Shown here: positions 8,122 to 16,626 of the stretch, piece after piece
How the letters are laid out: every line of letters begins with the position of its first letter
How positions within the stretch are numbered: position 1 is the stretch's first letter
Origin: Loktanella gaetbuli
GTDB lineage: Bacteria > Pseudomonadota > Alphaproteobacteria > Rhodobacterales > Rhodobacteraceae
Assembly (NCBI RefSeq): GCF_020531945.1
Contig: NZ_JAJATZ010000001.1
Span: forward strand, 186,001 to 250,000
DNA length: 64,000 bases
Reading direction: 5' to 3'
Made by a program: the position numbers and the translations under genes
The notes under the pieces: model-generated
What the model saw: only the letters and a program-made list of their open reading frames with translations
The model's database searches: none
Told to the model about the DNA's origin: nothing

Positions 8122-9692
8122 TCCCACTCGATCGTGCCCGGAGGTTTGCTGGTGATGTCATAGGTGACGCGGTTGATGCCCGGCACCTCGTTGATGATGC
8201 GCGTTGCGGTTTCGCCCAGAAAATCGTGGGTGAACGGGTAGTAATCCGCGGTCATGCCATCGACCGATGTCACCGCGCGCAGGGCGCAGGCAAAATCATA
8301 GGTGCGTCCGTCGCCCATCACGCCGACGGTGCGCACGGGCAGGATCGCGACAAAGGCCTGCCAGATTTCGTCATACAGGCCATGCTTGCGAATCTGGTCG
8401 ATATAGACCGCGTCGGCCTTGCGCAGGATCTCCAGCTTTTCGCGGGTGATCTCACCGGGGCAGCGAATCGCAAGGCCCGGGCCGGGGAACGGGTGACGCC
8501 CGATGAACGACGGCGGCAGACCCAGTTCGACGCCCAGGGCGCGGACCTCGTCCTTGAACAGCTCTCGCAGGGGTTCGACCAGTTTCAGACCCATCTTTTC
8601 AGGGAGGCCACCGACGTTGTGGTGGCTCTTGATCGTGACGGACGGCCCACCGGAAAAGCTGACCGATTCGATCACGTCGGGATACAGCGTGCCTTGGGCA
8701 AGGAATTCGGCACCCTGAATGCCGTCGGCGTACTTCTGAAACACGTCGATGAACAACCCGCCGATGATCTTGCGCTTGGTCTCGGGGTCGCTGACGCCGT
8801 CGAGTTTGCCCAGAAACAGTTCTGATTCGTCGGCATGGATCAGGTTGAGGTTGTAATTGTCACGGAACATCGTGACGACCTGTTCGGCCTCGCCCTGCCG
8901 CAACAGACCGTGGTCAACAAAGACACAGGTCAGTTGATCGCCGATCGCCTCGTGAATCAGAATAGCGGTGACAGAGCTGTCGACGCCGCCGGACAGCGCA
9001 CAGATGACCTGTTTGTCGCCCACCTGTTCGCGGATCGCGGCAATGGCCTGTTCGCGGTAGGCTTCCATCGTCCAGTCGCCGCTGAACCCGGCCAGCCGCA
9101 CAAAGTTTTCATACAGCTTTGCGCCGTTGGGGGTGTGGTGCACCTCTGGGTGGAATTGCACGGCATAGAAATGGCGTGCGGCATCGGCGGTGATGGCGAA
9201 TGGTGCATTGGGGGAGGTGCCATAGACCTCGAACCCCGGTGCGATCTTGGCCACGTGGTCGCCATGGCTCATCCAGACCTGTTCGCGGTCATTGGTGAAC
9301 CAGCCGTCCAGCAGGTCCAGCCGACCCGTGGGTGTCACGAATGCGCGGCCGAATTCGGCGGTGCCGCCACCGCCCGAAATCTTGCCACCTTCAACATGGC
9401 CGCCCAGATCCTGCATCATGACCTGCTGGCCATAGCAGATGCCCAGAATTGGCACGCCCAGGTCGTAGATCGACTTGGGCGGTCGGGGTGATCCCGGCCG
9501 GGTCACGCTGTCCGGTCCGCCGGAAAAAATCACGGCGCGGGGGGCAAAATCCGCCAGAAAAGCGTCCGTGACGTTCTGGTAGGGGTGAATTTCGCAGTAG
9601 ACGTTCAACTCGCGCAGCCGGCGGGCGATCAGCTGGGTGACCTGGCTGCCAAAGTCGACGATCAACAGGCGTTCATGTTCAATCATATCCAT
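8118..9692 (-). CDS. guaA: GMP synthase (glutamine-hydrolysing)
   Basis: Amidates XMP to GMP using glutamine and ATP, the last step of guanine nucleotide synthesis. The 524-residue product has a class I amidotransferase domain at residues about 8-200 (catalytic Cys in GICYGQQV, His-x-Glu in QFHPEVHHT). The ATP-pyrophosphatase P-loop ALSGGVDSSV follows, and then the dimerisation domain ending TYDITSKPPGTIEWE. Length and motifs match the family fully. An alternative ATG two codons downstream would barely change it. Confidence 0.97.
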   Translation of the reverse strand: MDMIEHERLLIVDFGSQVTQLIARRLRELNVYCEIHPYQNVTDAFLADFAPRAVIFSGGPDSVTRPGSPRPPKSIYDLGVPILGICYGQQVMMQDLGGHVEGGKISGGGGTAEFGRAFVTPTGRLDLLDGWFTNDREQVWMSHGDHVAKIAPGFEVYGTSPNAPFAITADAARHFYAVQFHPEVHHTPNGAKLYENFVRLAGFSGDWTMEAYREQAIAAIREQVGDKQVICALSGGVDSSVTAILIHEAIGDQLTCVFVDHGLLRQGEAEQVVTMFRDNYNLNLIHADESELFLGKLDGVSDPETKRKIIGGLFIDVFQKYADGIQGAEFLAQGTLYPDVIESVSFSGGPSVTIKSHHNVGGLPEKMGLKLVEPLRELFKDEVRALGVELGLPPSFIGRHPFPGPGLAIRCPGEITREKLEILRKADAVYIDQIRKHGLYDEIWQAFVAILPVRTVGVMGDGRTYDFACALRAVTSVDGMTADYYPFTHDFLGETATRIINEVPGINRVTYDITSKPPGTIEWE

Positions 9693-9819
9693 GTGGCCTG
9701 ATTATGCTGTCACAGGCGGCGCTGCAATGTCGCTTTCGTGCGCGGCATGGCGTTTGTCACCCCGCCTGACATGATTCACGGGCGTATGAAGGGGCAACGC
9801 AAGCTTAAAGAGGCCCGAC

Positions 9820-11367
9820 ATGACAGAAACAATTTCCCCCAGCCGCAGGGCCCGTGGTGGCGGTGGGGCCGCCCGGCGCGCGGAACGCACCGCCGTCAGC
9901 GTCGAAACCGCAAAGTATATCGAACGCAACATTCCCAACTACGAGGTTCTGACCGAAGAGGCGTTGCAGGTCATCGAGCGCAACGCCGAAACGGTTCTGG
10001 AAGAGATCGGCGTGAATTTCGTCGATAACCCGGCGGCGCTGGATCGTTGGCGCGCTGCGGGTGCGCAGATCGAGGGTGAACGCGTGCGGATTCCACGCGG
10101 TCTGGCACGCAAGCTGTGCAGCACGGCCCCGTCGGAATACATCCAGCATGCCCGTAACCCCGAACGGTCAGTCGTGGTCGGCGGCAAGAATCTGGTGCTG
10201 GCCCCGGTCTATGGTCCGCCATTTGTGCGCGATGCAGAGGGCGGCCGCCGGTATGCGACGCTGGATGATTTCGAGAAATTCGTAAAACTGGGCTATATGT
10301 CGAAATGGTTGCACCATTCCGGCGGAACGGTCTGCGAACCCACCGACATTCCGGTGAACAAGCGGCATCTGGACATGCTGCTGGCGCATATGATTCTGTC
10401 GGACAAGCCGTTCATGGGGTCCGTGACAGAACCCAGCCGCGCGCAGGATTCGATCGACATGTGCAACATCCTGTTCGGCGCGGAATTTGTGCAGAACAAC
10501 ACGGTGATGACGTCACTGATCAATATCAACAGTCCGCTGACATTCGATTCGGTGATGATGGGTGCACTGGAGGTTTTTGCCGCCAACAATCAGGCCAGCA
10601 TCATCAGTCCGTTCATCGTGGGTGGCGCGATGGCACCGACGTCGGTGGCGGGAACGCTGACGCAGGTGCTGGCAGAGGCGCTGGCCGGCATTGCCTATTC
10701 CCAGCTCGTGCGGCCGGGATCGCCGGTGGTGATGGGGGCCTTTGTGACCTCGATCGACATGAACTCTGGCGCGCCAACCTTTGGCACGCCAGAGGCCAGC
10801 CATATCACCTATGGTGTGGGGCAGCTCGCACGGCGAATGAACCTGCCATACCGGTCGGCCGGGTCGTTCTGCGGGTCAAAACTGCCCGATGCACAGGCTG
10901 CCTATGAAACGGCAAACAGTCTGAACATGGGCCTGCTGTCGGGTGTGAATTTCATGCTGCATGCCTGTGGTTGGCTGGAAGGCGGTCTGGTCGCCAGCTT
11001 CGAGAAATTCGTGATGGATGCCGACCAGTTGGGGGCATTGCACCATTTCGCCAAGGGCGTGGACATGTCCGAAAACGGGCAGGCTATGGATGCCATCGCC
11101 GAGGTCGGACCGGGTGGCCATTTTCTGGGCTGCGCGCATACGCAGCAGAATTTCAAATCCGCGTTCTGGCGGTCAGAGCTGCTGGACTACAAGCCATTCG
11201 AGACATGGGATGAGGAGGGCGCGCGCGATACGCAGGCCCTGGCCAGCGCGCGGGTGAAACGTCTGCTGGACACATACCGGCAGCCGCCCCTCGATCCCGA
11301 GATCGAGGCACGGCTGCGTGCCTACGTCGCCGACAAGAAGGCGTCGATGCCCGATAGCTTTATGTAG
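9820..11367 (+). CDS. MttB-family (trimethylamine/betaine-type) methyltransferase, non-pyrrolysine
   Basis: A 515-residue member of the MttB superfamily, whose members transfer a methyl group from quaternary or tertiary amines to a corrinoid protein. Family blocks include VLEEIGVNFVDNPAALD near residue 65, HHSGGTVCEPTDIP and YRSAGSFCGSKLPDAQA. The reading frame is uninterrupted, with no internal amber codon, so it is of the MtgB-like type without pyrrolysine. No corrinoid protein, reductive activator or second methyltransferase lies next to it, so it looks like an orphan whose substrate cannot be assigned. ATG at 9820 follows AAAGAGG. Confidence 0.85.
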   Translation: MTETISPSRRARGGGGAARRAERTAVSVETAKYIERNIPNYEVLTEEALQVIERNAETVLEEIGVNFVDNPAALDRWRAAGAQIEGERVRIPRGLARKLCSTAPSEYIQHARNPERSVVVGGKNLVLAPVYGPPFVRDAEGGRRYATLDDFEKFVKLGYMSKWLHHSGGTVCEPTDIPVNKRHLDMLLAHMILSDKPFMGSVTEPSRAQDSIDMCNILFGAEFVQNNTVMTSLININSPLTFDSVMMGALEVFAANNQASIISPFIVGGAMAPTSVAGTLTQVLAEALAGIAYSQLVRPGSPVVMGAFVTSIDMNSGAPTFGTPEASHITYGVGQLARRMNLPYRSAGSFCGSKLPDAQAAYETANSLNMGLLSGVNFMLHACGWLEGGLVASFEKFVMDADQLGALHHFAKGVDMSENGQAMDAIAEVGPGGHFLGCAHTQQNFKSAFWRSELLDYKPFETWDEEGARDTQALASARVKRLLDTYRQPPLDPEIEARLRAYVADKKASMPDSFM

Positions 11368-11668
11368 GGGGTGGCACCGGGCAGGGGCGCGTCGCTGCAA
11401 GGTCGCGCGCCTCTGACATGATGGCACATAACGCGGTGATGTGATCGCCAATCCGGTAATCATAGGATTGCGCGCGGCGGGCAGCCTCCATTTCGGTCTC
11501 TCGTTCCATCAGGATCATCAGTGTCGGGCCGGGGGTCGCCGGAACCCGCCCGTCCAGCAATCGCGACAGATCGCGCCCCCGTTGATAGTCGGTCAGCGCA
11601 AAGCGTGCCGCGCGCACAAGGAGCTGTGGCCGATTGAGCCTGCGTATCTGTGTATGAAGATCGAGCAT
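11360..11668 (-). CDS. Small conserved protein (DUF6477-like)
   Basis: A 102-residue, Arg-rich, largely helical protein starting MLDLHTQIRRLNRPQLLVRAA and including ALTDYQRGRDLSRLL. It resembles the short DUF6477 family of Rhodobacterales (recognised from memory, not searched). It is divergent from the helix-turn-helix gene at 11904 and shares its promoter region. Its 3' end overlaps the mttB-like gene by 8 bases on the opposite strand. No function is known. An adjacent pair of small and HTH genes is also reported at the GTA-regulator locus of Rhodobacter capsulatus. Confidence 0.6.
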   Translation of the reverse strand: MLDLHTQIRRLNRPQLLVRAARFALTDYQRGRDLSRLLDGRVPATPGPTLMILMERETEMEAARRAQSYDYRIGDHITALCAIMSEARDLAATRPCPVPPPT

Positions 11669-11805
11669 CGTGTCATCCTTTGCATTTTCGTATCGCAACG
11701 GATGTCAGTTTTTCACAATCTCAGGCGGTGTTGCGCCGCAATCGATTTCATCGTGCGATCCATCAGGTGAAAATAAATCCTTTCAGAGCAGAAAGTTACG
11801 AGTGT

Positions 11806-11817
11806 GTTAATATTAAC
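11806..11817. promoter_or_regulatory. Perfect 12-bp palindrome in the promoter region of the HTH gene
   Basis: GTTAATATTAAC is its own reverse complement. It overlaps the left half of the CtrA-type box and lies about 90 bases before the ATG at 11904 in an A+T-rich stretch. It could be a separate operator or part of the CtrA site. Confidence 0.4.
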
Positions 11818-11827
11818 GTCTAGTTAA
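11813..11827. promoter_or_regulatory. CtrA-type binding box (TTAA-N7-TTAA)
   Basis: The sequence TTAACGTCTAGTTAA matches the alphaproteobacterial CtrA consensus of two TTAA halves with 7 bases between them. It lies 76 bases before the HTH gene and 144 bases before the divergent small gene. It is the only full box noticed near a promoter in this window, although no exhaustive scan was possible. CtrA is known to control GTA regulators in R. capsulatus; the link here is inference. Confidence 0.6.
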
Positions 11828-11903
11828 TTAGACACTCATAGGTTGTTCGAAATAGACAGGTTGGCCTTGGTCAAACCTGCGTAGCCGGGAAGGGGACGCA
11901 ACG

Positions 11904-12971
11904 ATGAATTCAACACAAAATGCAAACGATGCGGACTGGGTGCCGTCGCCAGTCCAGGATTATATCGCCCATACGACCAAGGGACGGTCCATTCGCGCAC
12001 TCGCGCGCAAGCGGGCGGTTCATCCGTCAACGATCCTGCGGCAGGTGCGCAATTGCGAGGCGCGTCGTGACGATCCGCTGGTTGACGCGGCTTTGCGGGC
12101 GCTGTCCGAAACGGATGCGCATCTCGAACAAAAGGCATCGCCAATCACGCCAATGTCTCCGGTTGCGGCGATGCCGTCGCGCACCCTGAGCAAGGCGCGG
12201 ATGGAACGTGAGGCGGGCCATATCCTGCGACGTCTGTGCGAACCCGGTGCGGTCATGGCTGTCGCCCGTGACATGGACAGCGCGGTGATCGTCAGAGAGG
12301 ACGCAGAGGGTGAGACGCTGCGGACGGCTGTGGTCGAGGCTGAATTGGCGCAGGCCTTTGCGTTGCAGAACTGGATTTCCTGCGCCGATCCGGGCGCACG
12401 GATTGCGCGTTATTTCGTGACATCGACGGGCCGGGCGGAATTGCGCCGATTGACGGCACGTGACGAAAACAGGGCGCAGGGATTTGCGGATGCGGCGGCA
12501 GGGCATGCGGACTGGATTGCCCCGAACGGTCGGCAGGCCGCGTCACGGTTCATCGCGACCGAAACGCCCCTGATGGGGCTGTCGCGCCGGCGCGACAAGG
12601 CGGGCAAACCGTTCCTGTCGCGTGAACTGGTGCAGGCAGGTGAGCGTCTGCGAGAGGATTTCGTCGTCGCTGACGCAGGCCCGGACGTGACCGAGGATTG
12701 GCGCGCGGCGCTGTCGCCTGAACCGCGCAGGTCATTGTCGCGTGGTGCATTGGCCGCGCGCAAACGATTGACGGATGCGTTGGACGACCTGGGGCCGGGA
12801 TTGCAGGATGCCGTCCTGCGTTGTTGCTGCCTGTTGGAAGGCCTGGAAGTGACCGAACGCGCCATGGGCTGGTCCTCGCGTTCGGGCAAGATCGTTCTGC
12901 GCATCGCCTTGCAACGTCTGCTGCGTCACTATGACAGTGCGAACGGCAAACAGTCACCCATGATAGGCTAA
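11904..12971 (+). CDS. Helix-turn-helix regulator (DUF6456-like), candidate GTA activator GafA
   Basis: A 355-residue predicted DNA-binding protein. Residues about 15-65 look like a helix-turn-helix (GRSIRALARKRAVHPSTILR). Residues about 95-180 form a middle alpha/beta domain. The C-terminal 60 residues resemble sigma-factor region 4 or a related HTH (LGPGLQDAVLRCCCLLEGLE, then TERAMGWSSRSGKIVLRIAL). This N-HTH plus sigma-like C-terminus is the reported design of GafA, the direct activator of the R. capsulatus GTA. A CtrA-type box lies upstream. The identity is inferred from architecture and context; it could also be an unrelated regulator. Confidence 0.6.
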   Translation: MNSTQNANDADWVPSPVQDYIAHTTKGRSIRALARKRAVHPSTILRQVRNCEARRDDPLVDAALRALSETDAHLEQKASPITPMSPVAAMPSRTLSKARMEREAGHILRRLCEPGAVMAVARDMDSAVIVREDAEGETLRTAVVEAELAQAFALQNWISCADPGARIARYFVTSTGRAELRRLTARDENRAQGFADAAAGHADWIAPNGRQAASRFIATETPLMGLSRRRDKAGKPFLSRELVQAGERLREDFVVADAGPDVTEDWRAALSPEPRRSLSRGALAARKRLTDALDDLGPGLQDAVLRCCCLLEGLEVTERAMGWSSRSGKIVLRIALQRLLRHYDSANGKQSPMIG

Positions 12972-13070
12972 GCGCCGATTTGCATGGCGGGACTGCGCGG
13001 CGGGTTCATGGACTTTTGCTGCGCAAGCGCCTAAGTGCAAGGGAACCAAAGGCGAACCAAGGCGGTCATC

Positions 13071-14018
13071 ATGCGCGACCTGAAAATTCCGGCTCAGCGG
13101 CATCCAGAAAAGGCCAAGCGACCCGACAACGTCCAGCCCAAGAAACCGGACTGGATCAGGGTCAAGGCACCGACGTCCGAGGGGTACAAGACCACGCGCG
13201 ACATCATGCGCACGCACAAGCTGACGACGGTCTGCGAAGAAGCGGGTTGCCCCAATGTCGGCGAATGCTGGAGCCAGGGTCACGCCACCATGATGATCAT
13301 GGGCGAGGTCTGCACCCGCGCCTGCACGTTCTGCAATATCGCGACAGGCAAACCGCCCGAGGCGCTGGATGTGTTCGAGCCGGGCCGCGTGGCGGATGCG
13401 GTCAAGAAACTGGGTCTGAAACACGTCGTGATCACATCGGTTGACCGTGACGACGTCGCGGACGGCGGGGCAGAGCATTTCGCGCAGACCATCCGTGCCG
13501 TGCGCCGTCAGGCCCCGGGCACGACAATCGAAATCCTGACCCCCGATTTCATTCGCTGCGCACCAGAGGCACTGGAGGTCGTGGTTGCGGCGAAGCCGGA
13601 CGTGTTCAACCACAACCTTGAAACCGTGCCGGGACTATATCCCGAGGTGCGGCCCGGTGCGCGGTATTTCCACAGCCTGCGCCTGTTGCAGCGGGTCAAG
13701 GAGCTGGACCCCACCATGTTCACCAAATCCGGCATCATGGTCGGGTTGGGCGAGGACCGTCAGGCTGTCATTCAGGTGATGGAGGACATGCGCGCCGCTG
13801 ACATCGATTTTCTGACGATCGGTCAGTATCTGCAACCGACGCCCAAGCACCACCGCGTTGATCGGTTCGTCACCCCCGAGGAGTTTGCAGCCTACGAGAA
13901 GGCCGCGTTCGGCAAGGGTTTCCTGATGGTTTCGGCCTCTCCGCTGACGCGATCAAGCTATCACGCGGGCGATGATTTCGCCCGGCTTCAGGCGGCACGG
14001 CTGGCCAAACTGGGCTAG
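13071..14018 (+). CDS. lipA: Lipoyl synthase
   Basis: A radical-SAM enzyme that inserts two sulfurs into protein-bound octanoyl groups to form the lipoyl cofactor needed by 2-oxoacid dehydrogenases, including the PDH encoded at the right end of the window. The 315 residues contain the auxiliary-cluster Cys set (CEEAGCPNVGEC) and the radical-SAM motif CTRACTFC. They also have the late family block SSYHAGDDFARL. The ATG at 13071 (MRDLKIPAQRHPEK) gives the usual length; the ribosome site is weak (AGGCGG). The 3' end overlaps a small gene on the other strand by 4 bases. Confidence 0.96.
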   Translation: MRDLKIPAQRHPEKAKRPDNVQPKKPDWIRVKAPTSEGYKTTRDIMRTHKLTTVCEEAGCPNVGECWSQGHATMMIMGEVCTRACTFCNIATGKPPEALDVFEPGRVADAVKKLGLKHVVITSVDRDDVADGGAEHFAQTIRAVRRQAPGTTIEILTPDFIRCAPEALEVVVAAKPDVFNHNLETVPGLYPEVRPGARYFHSLRLLQRVKELDPTMFTKSGIMVGLGEDRQAVIQVMEDMRAADIDFLTIGQYLQPTPKHHRVDRFVTPEEFAAYEKAAFGKGFLMVSASPLTRSSYHAGDDFARLQAARLAKLG

Positions 14019-14194
14019 GGCTGCGTGATGGGGCGCGGACCTGCTGGGTCCGCGTCCATCGACAGGCCGAACAGGTGCTCGACACCCGCCAGCGCAAGAC
14101 AGATCGCAATCACCGTCAGGCCCAGCCAGACCCGTTTGGCCGATGGCGGATTGCGGGCCCATCGACTGGCGTTCAGCAGCCAGCGCGGGTTCAT
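14015..14194 (-). CDS. Small single-span membrane protein downstream of hpt
   Basis: A 59-residue protein opening MNPRWLLNASRWARNPPSA. Residues about 22-43 form one hydrophobic helix (VWLGLTVIAICLALAGVEHL) after a basic N-terminus, so the N-terminus probably stays in the cytoplasm. Its ATG overlaps the hpt stop in ATGA, a strong sign of co-translation, and its stop overlaps lipA on the other strand. No family is recognised and the function is unknown. Confidence 0.65.
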   Translation of the reverse strand: MNPRWLLNASRWARNPPSAKRVWLGLTVIAICLALAGVEHLFGLSMDADPAGPRPITQP

Positions 14195-14727
14195 GATGTG
14201 AACCGCACGCAGCCGATATAGGGCAGGTTGCGATTACGCTGTGCGTAGTCGATGCCGTAGCCCACGACAAAGGCGTCCGGGATTTCAAACCCGATCATGT
14301 CGGCCTTGAAATCGACCTCGCGGCGGGCGGGTTTGTCCAGCAATGCAATCGTTTTCAGACGGGCCGGATTCCGTGCCATGACGAAATCCGTCACCCGGGC
14401 AAGGGTATGGCCCGTGTCGACGATATCCTCGACGATCAGCACATCGCGACCTTCGACGGTGCCACGCAGATCCTTGAGGATTCGCACCTCTCTGCTGCTT
14501 TCCATGCCGTCGCCATAGCTGCTGGCCTCGATAAAATCGACCTCGACCGGCAGATCCAGTTCGCGCACCAGATCGGCGATGAATACGAATGATCCACGCA
14601 GCAGGCCCACGACCAGCAGTTTGTCCGTGCCTGCGAACGTGGTCTGGATTTCATCGGCCAGCGCCTCGATTCGCGCGGCAATCGCTTTTGCGCTGATCAT
14701 CTGGTCAATGACATAGGGTTGGCTCAT
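14191..14727 (-). CDS. hpt: Hypoxanthine phosphoribosyltransferase
   Basis: A purine-salvage enzyme that joins hypoxanthine or guanine to PRPP. The 178-residue type I PRTase carries the PRPP loop VLIVEDIVDTGHTL, the early block LLVVGLLRGSFVFIADLVREL, and the flexible-loop serine-rich stretch EASSYGDGMESS. It is divergent from coq10 across an 82-base gap and coupled to the small membrane protein gene downstream. Confidence 0.95.
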   Translation of the reverse strand: MSQPYVIDQMISAKAIAARIEALADEIQTTFAGTDKLLVVGLLRGSFVFIADLVRELDLPVEVDFIEASSYGDGMESSREVRILKDLRGTVEGRDVLIVEDIVDTGHTLARVTDFVMARNPARLKTIALLDKPARREVDFKADMIGFEIPDAFVVGYGIDYAQRNRNLPYIGCVRFTS

Positions 14728-14809
14728 GGGGTCACCTGTCGCACCGGGGTTGATTTCAGGGGCCTACATACGACATTCAGTGGCATAGTCACACAACCGA
14801 AAGTCACCA

Positions 14810-15259
14810 ATGCCAGTTCACGACGAGACACGGGTTCTGCCCTATACACCGCAGCAGATGTTCGATCTTGTCGCCGATGTCGAAAGCTACCCGAAATTCC
14901 TGCCTTGGACAGCGGCGGCGCGTCTGCGCGACCGCACCACGTTCGATGACCGGGTCGAAATATTGGCGGATCTGGTGGTCAGTTTCAAAGTGTTCCGCGA
15001 AACCTTTGGCAGCCGCGTCACACTGTGGCCCGCGCAAAAGGCGATCGACACGCAATATATTGACGGCCCGTTCAAGCATCTGAATTCGCGTTGGGAATTT
15101 TCGGATGCACCAGAGGGCTGCAAGGTGCATTTCCACGTCGATTTTGAATTCAAGAATCGCCTGCTTCAGGGGGCGGCGGGTATGTTTTTCAATCAGGCGA
15201 TGCAGACCATCGTCAAGGCGTTCGAACGGCGCGCGGCGGCACTGTACGGCACCGCATGA
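14810..15259 (+). CDS. Coq10/RatA-family coenzyme Q-binding START protein
   Basis: A 149-residue START-like protein of the Coq10/RatA family. Bacterial members are thought to chaperone ubiquinone; the RatA name comes from a ribosome-association toxin claim in E. coli. Diagnostic blocks are LPYTPQQMFDLVADVESYPKFLPW and the C-terminal FFNQAMQTIVKAFERRA. In Rhodobacterales it is often found near lipA, as here. A strong terminator follows. Confidence 0.85.
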   Translation: MPVHDETRVLPYTPQQMFDLVADVESYPKFLPWTAAARLRDRTTFDDRVEILADLVVSFKVFRETFGSRVTLWPAQKAIDTQYIDGPFKHLNSRWEFSDAPEGCKVHFHVDFEFKNRLLQGAAGMFFNQAMQTIVKAFERRAAALYGTA

Positions 15260-15276
15260 CGCGATTTCGGATGTGA

Positions 15277-15300
15277 AACGGGCGCCCTGCGGCCCCCGTT
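15277..15300. terminator. Terminator between coq10 and amtB
   Basis: A 10-bp stem with one mismatch (AACGGGCGCC against GGCCCCCGTT) and a CTGC loop, followed by TTTGCGTT on the plus strand. The two flanking genes converge on it and it ends 6 bases before the amtB stop. Confidence 0.7.
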
Positions 15301-15306
15301 TTGCGT

Positions 15307-16488
15307 TCAGGTATTCAAATCGTAGGCGCGTTCACCGTGGGTGGTCAGGTCCAGTCCGGTGATTTCGGTTTCCTCGGACACGCGGAACTGTGTCACGGCG
15401 CGGCAGATGTAGATCAGCGCCACGGTCACGACGGTAGTCCAGACACCGACGATGGCCAGTGATCCCAGCTGTGCCGCCCAAGTACCTGCACCAAAGACCG
15501 CGATCATGATGGTGCCAAAGATGCCACCGACGCCGTGGACGGCGAAGACGTCCAATGTGTCGTCAATCGACAGTTTGGTGCGGATCAGGGCGACGGCCTC
15601 TTGGCACAGGACGCCCGCGATCGCTCCGATGATCAGCGCCTCGACCGGGCCGACAAAACCTGACGCGGGTGTGATGCTGGCCAGACCGGCGATGGTGCCG
15701 GTCACGAGGCCCACCAGCGAGGCACGACCGAATTTGATTCGTTCCCACAGGGCCCAGGTCAGCGATGCGGCAGCGGCAGACAGATGCGTGACGGTGATCG
15801 CCATGGCCGCACCGCCGTCGGCGGCCAACTGGCTGCCACCGTTAAATCCGAACCAGCCGACCCACAGCATCGCCGCACCGATCATCACCAGACCGGGATT
15901 GTGCGGCGGCTTGCTGCGATCCTTGCGCGCGCCCAGCATCACAGCGAGGATAAGCGCTGCCAGACCTGCGGTTTCATGGACGACGATGCCGCCCGCAAAA
16001 TCGCGCACCCCGGTGTCGCCAAAGATTCCGCCGTCGGCCAGTATCCCGCCGCCCCAGACCCAATGCACGACAGGCGCATAGCACAGCAGCATCCACAGAC
16101 CGGAAAACAGCAGCACGAATCCAAACCCGATCCGTTCGACATAGGCACCGACGATCAGGGCAGGGGTGATGATCGCAAAGGTCATCTGAAACGCAAAGAA
16201 CAGGATTTCAGGCAGGTTGCCCGCCAGGCTGTCCGCGTCGATGCCCGCGAGGAACAGCTTGTCCAGACCGCCCCAATAGCCGGTCGTGCCGCCCCCGAAC
16301 GCGATGGAATAGCCAAAGGCAAACCACAGAATGCTCATCAAACAGGCAATTGCGTAGCAGTGCATAAAGACGCTGAGCACGTTGCGGGCCCGCACGAGGC
16401 CCCCGTAAAACAAGGCCAGTCCGGGTAGTGTCATGAACAGCACAAGCGCCGTTGCCACCATGATCCAAGCGGTATCCGCTCCGTTCAT
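15307..16488 (-). CDS. amtB: Ammonium transporter AmtB
   Basis: An inner-membrane channel for ammonium, the product of a nitrogen-limitation gene in most bacteria. The 393-residue protein has eleven expected helices. It shows GLALFYGGLVRARNVLS at helix 1, the family motif DFAGGIVVHETAGLAALIL containing the first pore His, and a late VHGVGGIFGT with the second. The ATG at 16488 follows AGGAG and gives MNGADTAWIMVATAL. Unlike the usual glnK-amtB pair, no PII gene is adjacent; the only PII gene here is glnB next to glnA. Confidence 0.95.
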   Translation of the reverse strand: MNGADTAWIMVATALVLFMTLPGLALFYGGLVRARNVLSVFMHCYAIACLMSILWFAFGYSIAFGGGTTGYWGGLDKLFLAGIDADSLAGNLPEILFFAFQMTFAIITPALIVGAYVERIGFGFVLLFSGLWMLLCYAPVVHWVWGGGILADGGIFGDTGVRDFAGGIVVHETAGLAALILAVMLGARKDRSKPPHNPGLVMIGAAMLWVGWFGFNGGSQLAADGGAAMAITVTHLSAAAASLTWALWERIKFGRASLVGLVTGTIAGLASITPASGFVGPVEALIIGAIAGVLCQEAVALIRTKLSIDDTLDVFAVHGVGGIFGTIMIAVFGAGTWAAQLGSLAIVGVWTTVVTVALIYICRAVTQFRVSEETEITGLDLTTHGERAYDLNT

Positions 16489-16626
16489 CTGTTTTCTCCT
16501 CACGAAAATTTCGGCCCAGAGGCCGGATTCGTGTCGGTAAAGAAAGTGGCAACTGCTACGAGGGCCGCAAAACAAATGGGCGTTTATCGAACTGCGCTTA
16601 TTTGGCGCGCTTTTTCGGCGGAACGC

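Noticed and set aside
16489..16626. A sigma-54 promoter before amtB
   Set aside because: No GG-N10-GC pair with the right spacing was found by eye, and the NtrC encoded here lacks the sigma-54 contact loop.
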